From Histomonas meleagridis (taxonomy: Eukaryota; Parabasalia; Tritrichomonadida; Dientamoebidae), in contig WSYJ01000141.1 of NCBI GenBank assembly GCA_020186115.1, forward strand, positions 62,001-126,000: a stretch of DNA of 64,000 nt, written 5' to 3'. Shown one piece after another: positions 20,901-28,328 of the stretch. Numbering within the stretch: position 1 is the first letter of the stretch; every line of letters begins with the position of its first letter. The position numbers and the translations under genes were made by a program. The notes under the pieces are model-generated. The model saw only the letters and a list, made by a program, of their open reading frames with translations, did not search any database and had not been told where the DNA came from.

Positions 20901-22414
20901 ATATAATTTCCAATTGATATTACTGATTCTGGAATAATAATGTTTTCTAATTTAGAACATGAATAAAATGCATAATCTTTAATTATTGTGACTGAATTCG
21001 GAATAATAACATCTATTAATGATGTACATGAATAAAATGCATAACCTTCAATTGTTGTAACAGTATTCGGAATTTCAAATGTTTTATTTGAACTTATTAC
21101 AGGATAAAATAAAATTGAAGAATGATTTTTGTTATAAAGAATTCCATTATTTCCAGCAGAATAATAAATGTTTTTCTCAGATACATTAATAAATTGAAGA
21201 AGTTTACATCCAGCAAAAACGCCTGTACCAATTGATTCAACCGATTCTGGAATATAAATAATTTTTAACGAAGAACATGATTGAAATGCATTGTTTCCAA
21301 TTGATTTGATTGAATCCGAGAAGTTAACATTTTCTAATTTAGAACATGTTCTAAATGCATAACTTCCAATCGATATAACTGAATCTGGAATTATAATGTT
21401 TTTTAATGAATTGCAATAATAAAATGCCCAATCTTCGATTTTAGTTACATTTTTACCAATTTTGATAGATACTAATGATTTACATTCTCTAAATGCATTA
21501 GATTCGATTGTTTCCACTTTATCTCCCATCAAAACTGTTTTTAAATTATCACAAGAACCAAATGCATAACTTCCGATTGAAGTGACTAAATCACCAATTT
21601 CAACTGATTGTAATAAATTCCAATCATAGAAACTTCGAGATGGAATATTTTCAACTCCATCATAAATTATAAGGTGAAATGCTTGACTTTTATATGTGTC
21701 CTTATTATTAAATTCATTAGAATCAGATATATTAAGTGTTCTATTTATAGAATCATATGTTTCAAATGTTTGAGTAAAGAAAAATATAAACAAAATAGAA
21801 AGATTAGAATGTTTTGATTTTGCTTTCTTATGAATACATTTAAAAAATAAATTTGTTGAATTATTTATCTTCTTTATGAAAAATAAAGTAAAAATAAGAA
21901 ACAAATTCAAAGAAATAATTTTCGAAAAAAATAAAGACCCCCATAAATATGAACAAGGATATTTAAATTTTGAACGGATGAATTCATAAAAATAAAATCC
22001 ATGACTAAAAATGGGGATATTAAAAAAACATGCTGAATTTTGGTAAAGCATATCCTTAGGCATTGCCTTTAAAGACAAAGCTGAGTAGTTTAGACGTGAA
22101 TCACATTTGAAAAGATCAAGCATATATTGAATTAAAACATAAATATAGAAACTAAAGAAATTATGAATAGAAAAATAACTACACATTGTTTTATGCAAAA
22201 AATTTAGTGATTTTTTGCATTTTCCAAATAATTTTGAGAAAATATATCTGAAATTATTATGAATGATATTACTGTCAAACAACATGTTTGAAGCTACTCG
22301 TGGAGTGCTGGTAAATAGATTTATGAGTAGCAGAGGATGGTGCATATTCAGAATGATCTTTCTTGTTTTGCTTTGGGAATAGATTATATCAAATAAATCA
22401 TTGATTTCATTCAA
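17978..22414 (-). CDS. large BspA-like leucine-rich-repeat surface protein
   Basis: 1478 residues, intact. Residues 1-200 are an unusual extension with several hydrophobic stretches. A signal-like segment (SNLSILFIFFFTQTFE, about 202-217) precedes over 40 TpLRR/BspA units of about 23 residues with the consensus 'SIGSYAF..CSSL.NITIPNSVT' up to about residue 1270. Two inserts (ILYNKNHSSILFYPVI... and VLYNKDITTIICYPAG...) divide the array into blocks. Then come a Ser/Asn/Phe stalk (SNSFSNTFTRSNTF), a membrane helix (about 1400-1424) and a 53-residue cytoplasmic tail containing DEDPFAKDFKEENFI. The family is surface-exposed in trichomonads and expands by repeat duplication. The stop is TAAA. Start choice is uncertain because no Inr is obvious. 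Confidence 0.88.
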   Translation of the reverse strand: MNEINDLFDIIYSQSKTRKIILNMHHPLLLINLFTSTPRVASNMLFDSNIIHNNFRYIFSKLFGKCKKSLNFLHKTMCSYFSIHNFFSFYIYVLIQYMLDLFKCDSRLNYSALSLKAMPKDMLYQNSACFFNIPIFSHGFYFYEFIRSKFKYPCSYLWGSLFFSKIISLNLFLIFTLFFIKKINNSTNLFFKCIHKKAKSKHSNLSILFIFFFTQTFETYDSINRTLNISDSNEFNNKDTYKSQAFHLIIYDGVENIPSRSFYDWNLLQSVEIGDLVTSIGSYAFGSCDNLKTVLMGDKVETIESNAFRECKSLVSIKIGKNVTKIEDWAFYYCNSLKNIIIPDSVISIGSYAFRTCSKLENVNFSDSIKSIGNNAFQSCSSLKIIYIPESVESIGTGVFAGCKLLQFINVSEKNIYYSAGNNGILYNKNHSSILFYPVISSNKTFEIPNTVTTIEGYAFYSCTSLIDVIIPNSVTIIKDYAFYSCSKLENIIIPESVISIGNYIFQLCSKLENIIIGENVTTIGTQAFYSCSSLKNITIPKSVTSIGQNVFVQCKLLQFIKVSEGNTVYSNYDNNEVLYNKDITTIICYPAGNSKTTFEIPDSITNIQNYAFYYCSSLENIVIPESVTFIGSYAFRGCSSLVKITIPNNIKIINSYLFYQCSSLTNVIIPNTITSIGSYTFHSCSSLINFSIPNSVSTIESSVFESCSSLTNVTIPNKITTIRSSAFRSCSNLTNIVIPESVKSIESFAFYSCSSLVNITISCSLQTISDSLFYSCSSLINITIPNTVKSIGISSFRLCSNLINITIPDSVTSIGNYAFAQCSSLNNITIPNSVTLIGSSVFDSCSLLNYITLPDSVSTISNSLFYSCTSLINFRIPDTITLIEPFAFAECTSLTNITIPNSITSISDYLFYSCTSLINFIIPNTITSIGNFAFAECTSLINITIPNSITSISDSLFYSCTSLIDIILPNTITSIGDNAFDSCSNLTNIIIPDSVTSTGYYAFSTCLSLINITIPNNLTSIGGAMFYSCTSLINITFPDSITLIPAFMFHTCTSLDNITIPNTVTEIGNSAFRSCYSLTNIIIPNTVTLIDDSAFRSCESFKKFILPFSISEIENYLFDECYNLETVILSDNISYIGNYAFQQCSSLQNMTIPNLVDTIGNYAFQSCASLTNITIPDSVTRIGGYSFRYCTNMKTVIIGKNVTSILRFAFQSCTNLTCIYFTGFAQPTIQVNAFGNVQAEYVMTSVLYQDETFGPLNVSKGSYVDECNQYYFPTHSFSESNSFSNTFTRSNTFTKSNSFSNTFSNTFTESNSFTISLSFGMTFINTITFGKTITKTIIQKSIFYSTITISMINSLYSYIETVLISYEYTAAPYLSYITYYSGFYTIISQDEPNNNNDMNITQIIIIIVCVFVIVIIIIIIFFIIYKRNQNKESSIENVIDANDKNNDLSMNNVIDFSNIDEDPFAKDFKEENFIRNI

Positions 22415-23177
22415 TGCTTTGAATATCTGGTGGAAAAATTGTCAAATCTTCCCAGTAATTGAATATGTATAGTAGTCATTTGTCAAACACCAATGATTAT
22501 TTTTAAAAAATTGAATTATTACAGGCAAAATGTGAACCAAAAACGATTATATCATATTTAATCTTGTTTTGAATGGTATTGTGATGATCAAATTTTTTGG
22601 GTTGATTTTAAATACTTTACAATGAAAAGCAAGCTTTTAAGAACATAACATTTCCTTCAGGCGAATGTATTGAAAGATTAAATAAGTTCAAGGAAAATCG
22701 AATCAACAATTTTTCGAAAAATTGAGTAATTTATGTAAATTAATTGATTATTCAATTTAAATTGAACAAAGTCGAATTTGACATGATATTTGATGATAAT
22801 GAAAAAAATGGCTTTGTCACCGTTAATACAAAGTATTGGTGTCTTTAACAAATGTTTCGATGCTTAAGCATCAAAATGAACAATGTTGATAGAAAAGTTG
22901 ATATTTCTGATATCAGGTAAAAATACCATGATAAAAATATTGCATAATTTATAAAATAACTTCAATTTATTAATAATACATTGCTGAAAGTATTATCATA
23001 TGATTATATATAATTAATTTAACAATTTATGCGAATCAATAATTGTTGTTCAGTAAATAGATAAAAAATTGAAATGAAAACGCCAGATGATTTTTGAAAA
23101 CTAAAGCAAGTGCACCCTCCTGACCGATTGTTTTTAATTTAAAAAGTGGATTGGAGAAAAATTTTTTTCACAAACAA
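22415..23177. other. intergenic region between divergent BspA-like and rhomboid-like genes
   Basis: About 760 bases, AT-rich, presumably holding both promoters. TTATGCGAATCAATAATTG at about 23028 repeats a sequence found downstream of the BspA gene at 17741. Nothing coding is seen. Confidence 0.4.
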
Positions 23178-24113
23178 ATGGCTGAAGTTTCAGCAGCAGA
23201 CGTTCCTTTTCTAGATTTTCGAACTACACGCTTTGCTGTCAATGTAAATCAACTTGATTCAATATCAAATGAATTTCTCAACATCCCACCAGATCTTTGC
23301 AATAATTTTTGGTCAACTAACACAGAAAATCAAAAAATGATCACTCCTTCTGATACGATAATAAATCCATGTTGTCCTCTTCTTGTTGGGCCATGTTGTT
23401 CACCAATTCGAAGGAATGATTTTAAGAAAATGTTTTTATCTTTCGTCATATGGCAAATAATAGCCCAAGTAGTTATGTTTTTTCTTACCAAAACCAAAGA
23501 TATCACTCCACTTCAAGACTATATTATTGATGAAAAAACATTAATTTCTTATGGAGCCCTTTCTTTCTCAAAAGTTAGGAAGGAAAATCAGTATTGGCGC
23601 TTTCTTAGTTGTATATTTTTACATAGCTCACTTCCACATTTTATCATCACAATTTTAATTGAAATGTTTTTTTTATTTGGCATGGAAAAATCATGGACAT
23701 TTTTGAAGTTTTTCCCAGCATTTATTATATCTAGTATTATCGGGTCGCTATGTATTATTTCTATTCGACATGATTTAGTTGTAGTCGGCTCTGGGTTTGG
23801 AATATTTGGTATTTTTGGTGTATTTTTAATTACATACTTCTTTAGTTTCTCGAACTTAATTTGGAGGCATAGAATTGGAATGTTATTTTTGATAATGTTT
23901 ATCATTGGAATGTTAATTTTATATGTTACTCAATCAGCTGACGGAAACTTGGGATATGTTACTGGCTTTTTATTCGGCTTATCTTTTGGCATTATTTTGT
24001 TTTCAAAAAAGATTACTGAATTTAAGAAAAGAGTAATTTATATATTTTTTGCCACTTTAGTTTCTCTAATAATAATTACTTTTTCTGTGTTCCTTTATAT
24101 CAGAGAAAAATAA
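23178..24113 (+). CDS. rhomboid-like membrane protein, predicted inactive
   Basis: 311 residues starting MAEVSAADVPFLDF. The upstream frame has only a TTG, and a TCACAAACAAATG context surrounds the chosen ATG. A cytosolic N-terminus of about 90 residues with CCPLLVGPCCSP precedes six or seven membrane helices. YWRFLSCIFLHSSLPHF matches the L1 loop/TM2 of rhomboids (WR..t..flH....H). TM4 reads VVGSGFGIFGIFG where active enzymes have GxSGxxFG, so the nucleophile position is Gly. TM6 reads NLGYVTGFLFGLSFG where active enzymes have AHLGGFLFG, so the catalytic His is Tyr. Both dyad residues thus appear lost, as in iRhom/derlin-type pseudoproteases, which bind and route membrane clients. The family call is firm; inactivity is inferred by alignment in my head. 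Confidence 0.75.
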   Translation: MAEVSAADVPFLDFRTTRFAVNVNQLDSISNEFLNIPPDLCNNFWSTNTENQKMITPSDTIINPCCPLLVGPCCSPIRRNDFKKMFLSFVIWQIIAQVVMFFLTKTKDITPLQDYIIDEKTLISYGALSFSKVRKENQYWRFLSCIFLHSSLPHFIITILIEMFFLFGMEKSWTFLKFFPAFIISSIIGSLCIISIRHDLVVVGSGFGIFGIFGVFLITYFFSFSNLIWRHRIGMLFLIMFIIGMLILYVTQSADGNLGYVTGFLFGLSFGIILFSKKITEFKKRVIYIFFATLVSLIIITFSVFLYIREK

Positions 24114-24517
24114 AAAATAATTTGATTTCCAGCAACAAACATGTGAAGCACGATAGTATTTATGATGACTTTTTCATATGATTTTGATCTTCGTTTCACA
24201 GAATTTTCACCACTACGATAGAAATTAACGTATTTGTAAATACAAATAAATATTGTATAGTTTACAAAAAAATTCTCATACATATTTTTCTTTTAATTAT
24301 ATCAACTCGTGTACGAAATAAACCAAATTAAATGATCATTGTTAAGATTTTACAACCTATATTTGCCAATGAGGATCTTTTTTGAAAGAATTTTAAGTTT
24401 TTGTATTTTATTGCATTTATGTAAAAGTTATATATATATATATATATCGCATTAACTTATTTTATAATATTTTAGTGCATAAAAAATATAATCTTAAGGA
24501 TAGAAATTTTATTAACT
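24114..24517. other. convergent intergenic region
   Basis: About 400 bases between convergent genes, containing an (AT)n microsatellite at about 24430-24447. No gene is seen. Confidence 0.4.
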
Positions 24518-27496
24518 TTACACATTGTTATACTCTTTTTCTTCTTCGTTTTTTGTTTCCAGTGCTTTTCTCGCCACCAAATTTACCACAATTGTTATTA
24601 AATCATGGACTAGAGCGGCTGCGATCATAATATATGAACCTTTTAATAAAACTGTAACTACGTCAAAACATTTTTCGTGACCTTTAATATAATTTTCTTC
24701 GTTAAAATATTTTTGTATAATTGGGTCGATCAATTCGCATTTATCGCCGACCATAAATTGAGCGAATTGTGATATTTCAAGCACTGCTGCTATTACTCCT
24801 ATCACGAACACGTCCAAACAACTCCAAGCATACATTACTTCGCACGCCTTATATAAGCCTTTTTGGATTTTATACTTAAAAGGTACTAACCATAAGACGA
24901 TCATTGAAATAATATGAACCATTGGCATAACAATAGTTATAATAATATATAAAACTTGAGTAAATCGAACGCCAAAAGAATTCGGATATTCTGCAGCTTC
25001 TGGTAAATCGATGGCTAAGTTTAATACTGAATATTCATTATAATTAGGTATTGGTATTAATGTCATTGCCCAACCTAATAATCCCACGAAATTAAATGAA
25101 AATGACTTGAAATAAATTCCCGCAATTATAGCAAAAAAGACACCAAATAACATAATTGTTGTGAACCATCTTAAAACATTATTTTTACAAAGTTTGAATA
25201 AGTTGGTTTTCTCTTCATTTTTATGATTTAATTCATTCATTGAATTGTCAACATATCTATCAATAGCTAAAATTATATGAGAAAGTAATAATGAAAATAA
25301 TGTGCCAATCATTAATGCAATAAATCCATATGCAGGATAAACCCATAAAAATATATTTAAATCTTCTTTAACATCTGGATTAACCTTTGGTATATTAATT
25401 TTTAAATTAAATGCCACTAACATTAATATCATTACGTATGAATCTAATAATGACCATTTACCTAACGCATCAAGTAATTTCAAAAAACTTTCTCTAAGTT
25501 TTTTACTTAATATTTTCGTTGGCAAAACCCAAATTAATAACATCATAACAAGTTTGATATATGGCCAAGCACATGACATTATAGCAACAAGTATAGATAA
25601 TGCATAAGCTTTAGCTTTCCACATATCGACAATAGAATTAATTAAACCAAAATCAAACATTGATGGTAATGAAATAATTTTTTCACCAATAGAAAATTTT
25701 ATAAATACTGATGCGCCAATTCCTGTATTAGCAGAAACAAATAATGAGACATTCATTAATATTAAAAATGGCATTAATATTCTAACAAATAATGGTAAAC
25801 GTGAAGACATTAATAAGCTTTGTTCTTTAATAATTTCTTCGTTAATATTAACATTATTATTTTCATTATCATTTAATGTTATCATTAAACTTGAATCAAG
25901 TTTTCTTTTTGGTTTATTCTTTTCAATAATTAAAACAACAATTAACATAATAATAATTATTACAACACTAATACCTATAGATAATAAAGTTGTCCAAGCA
26001 ACAAATTCATTATAAGGAGGATCAATTAAATTTGGACAACTATTATCACTTAATAATAAATTATTAAGTTTATTATTAACAATTTTTAATACATATGTAT
26101 TAATATAAGAATTTAAAAATAATGGAATAATTCCTCTATAATTTTCTATAAATAATTTAATAATATTATTAATAAATTCTCTAATTTTAACTTCAATATC
26201 TTGTTTCGTAGCAACTAATCCAATTTTCTGAATTGATGTGATAAAATTCAAATATGTTGAGCCTGTTCCTTTTGAAGAAATTAAATTCTTTATACAATTT
26301 ACATTCATACATTGAGAATTAGTATAGTTAATACCTGCACCTTTAGGTGAAGCAAGTTGAAGTCTCATGTTCAATGAATTATTTAATAATATCATATCAA
26401 GATCAGCTGTTTCAGATAAATAAATATCACCGGTACTTATAAATGAACCATTAGCACTTACGTTTAACGTAAAACTAAGATTAATTCCTAATTCATTCAT
26501 TCCTGTATTGGAATCAAGTGTATAAGCATCAATAGGATCGAAGAAATTGAATTCATTCCATGTATTCATTCCGGAAAAATTAAGTTCATTAATCGAAACA
26601 TTAATTAAAGAACTTAATGGTTGTAATGGAATTGAAAATTTAAAAGGCATGTCTATACCAAATTGTTTTATAAGTTGTGACGTTGATATAAAACCGGTAT
26701 TATATGAAAACTTGTTCATTAAAGCATTTAAATTTAATGGACCATTCATTCCCATTAATTTAACTAAAACAAAACGTAATGTATTAATTATTGGCGAATT
26801 ACGTAAATCATACATATTTGTTCCTATTGGTATAGTAATTGGTTTTGTTTCTTTAAGAAATGGACGAATTATTTTGTTAGTCATGTTAAACACTTTAGTT
26901 ATTGCTTCGCTTATGGCTGTGGGTGCCATTTTACATACAATAGAACTAATGTTTTCTTTAAGAATATCAATAATTATATCTTTCAGAAGTTGTATTAACC
27001 ATTCAAGAAATTCCTCTGTGCTAATATGAATGTCTGCTTGTAAATCACCGATTTTAATATTACATGTATCAGAAATTGATGTAACATTTTCTATAAGGCC
27101 ATCAGGACCTTTATTAAATTCGAATCCTAATTGTATAGATGTATCTTTTGCTATGGCATCAAAAGTTCCGGCTTCATTGAAGTCACCGCCTTTAGTTTGA
27201 TTAAGTTTGATTTTACCTCTTGCTTCGGCTGAAATAACAAAATTGATTATTATTCCTGTTTCAACTTTTTGAGGATCAGGTGTGAATGTAGCCTTTATAT
27301 CAGTAAGATCAAGGTTGTTAATAAGAAGATCTTGAACAGTAAAATTAAATCCAAAATCAATTCCTAAAAATGATTTTGAAAAATTTGTATGAATTTCATC
27401 AATTGTGATATTTAACTTCCTAATCCAACACTTAAAATCGCATTCTTCATTTATTAAATCTAGTGAACATGTGAAAAAAAGCAAAAGATGAAACAT
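24518..27496 (-). CDS. BPI/LBP (TULIP) lipid-binding ectodomain fused to PqiA/LetA-like membrane domain
   Basis: 992 residues. Residues 1-15 form a signal peptide. Residues about 20-490 look like the two-barrel BPI/LBP fold: SDTCNIKIGDLQADIHIS and LEWLIQLLKDIIIDILKE with ISSIVCKMAPTAIS align with the 'C..HI..V.V.IS....WLIQLF...I...L......VC.K.....S' block of BPI, including the disulfide Cys pair (145, 188). A membrane helix follows (502-524). Then come two homologous multi-helix halves (about 570-745 and 776-980), each with the PqiA hallmark: LGKWSLLDSYVMILMLVA (678-695) and MYAWSCLDVFVIGVIAAV (888-905). PqiA/LetA proteins work with MCE proteins in bacterial lipid transport; BPI proteins bind lipids in a hydrophobic groove. 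A surface or endomembrane lipid-handling role is inferred. The start context is TCATCAACGATACAAAAAATG-like. The stop is TAAA. Confidence 0.75.
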   Translation of the reverse strand: MFHLLLFFTCSLDLINEECDFKCWIRKLNITIDEIHTNFSKSFLGIDFGFNFTVQDLLINNLDLTDIKATFTPDPQKVETGIIINFVISAEARGKIKLNQTKGGDFNEAGTFDAIAKDTSIQLGFEFNKGPDGLIENVTSISDTCNIKIGDLQADIHISTEEFLEWLIQLLKDIIIDILKENISSIVCKMAPTAISEAITKVFNMTNKIIRPFLKETKPITIPIGTNMYDLRNSPIINTLRFVLVKLMGMNGPLNLNALMNKFSYNTGFISTSQLIKQFGIDMPFKFSIPLQPLSSLINVSINELNFSGMNTWNEFNFFDPIDAYTLDSNTGMNELGINLSFTLNVSANGSFISTGDIYLSETADLDMILLNNSLNMRLQLASPKGAGINYTNSQCMNVNCIKNLISSKGTGSTYLNFITSIQKIGLVATKQDIEVKIREFINNIIKLFIENYRGIIPLFLNSYINTYVLKIVNNKLNNLLLSDNSCPNLIDPPYNEFVAWTTLLSIGISVVIIIIMLIVVLIIEKNKPKRKLDSSLMITLNDNENNNVNINEEIIKEQSLLMSSRLPLFVRILMPFLILMNVSLFVSANTGIGASVFIKFSIGEKIISLPSMFDFGLINSIVDMWKAKAYALSILVAIMSCAWPYIKLVMMLLIWVLPTKILSKKLRESFLKLLDALGKWSLLDSYVMILMLVAFNLKINIPKVNPDVKEDLNIFLWVYPAYGFIALMIGTLFSLLLSHIILAIDRYVDNSMNELNHKNEEKTNLFKLCKNNVLRWFTTIMLFGVFFAIIAGIYFKSFSFNFVGLLGWAMTLIPIPNYNEYSVLNLAIDLPEAAEYPNSFGVRFTQVLYIIITIVMPMVHIISMIVLWLVPFKYKIQKGLYKACEVMYAWSCLDVFVIGVIAAVLEISQFAQFMVGDKCELIDPIIQKYFNEENYIKGHEKCFDVVTVLLKGSYIMIAAALVHDLITIVVNLVARKALETKNEEEKEYNNV

Positions 27497-28328
27497 TTTT
27501 TGTATCGTTGATGACGCAATTCTACGTCATAAGTGTCTTCAGAAAAATTGTGCATAAGTTGGATAAAACGCTTTTGACATGATTTTTTTGTACAACAAAA
27601 AAATTCAATTTTTTTACATTTAAAGCTCAACATAACAAATTATATGAAAATAAATAATTCATGAATAATCTCAATATTATTGTTAAACAAAAATAACATT
27701 TGATAAATATTATGATGATTTATTTTTGTTTTTTTCTATTCTGACTATGATTTATTGAAAAAGTTCAGAATTTGTGTTGCATACAAAATTGAATATATTA
27801 TGTATCGTGTTTTTATGACAAAATGAAGAAATCTGCGTCTCCTAATGATCATTTTTTTAACATTAATAATGCTTTCTTTTCACTGGTAAAAAACATTTCA
27901 ATGTATTTGTTACAAGAAAAGTTGGAATTTTTTAACATTTTTTAAATCATTTCAAGCAATGCATAAAAAGCAAAATAAAGATGTAAGTACTTACACAAAT
28001 TTAAACATTAGCGTGTGTTAACTTTTCAATTTATTATTAATAATTAAAAGATAATTAGTAATAATTAATTTTATATCCTTAATTAAGAAAACTATTAATT
28101 ATAAAATCATCCTAAAATGATTCTAGTATGTTATTTGAACGTACTTCAACATATAAATTAATTGAATCAATAAAAAAGCAATCAGCTTAAACTATCCATT
28201 TATTTTAATGAGAATTTTTACTGTGTTTAAAGTCCTTTATTTATGGAATCACAAAGAACTTTGATCACAGTATTATAGGGTGTTTTGCTTTCAAGCAATA
28301 CTAATTAATAAAGTATTCAAAAAAGTTA
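27497..28328. other. divergent intergenic region
   Basis: About 830 bases, strongly AT-rich, between divergently transcribed genes. AACGATAC lies just upstream of the minus-strand gene and resembles the TAACGATA Myb site described for trichomonads. No open frame or RNA gene is apparent. Confidence 0.4.
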
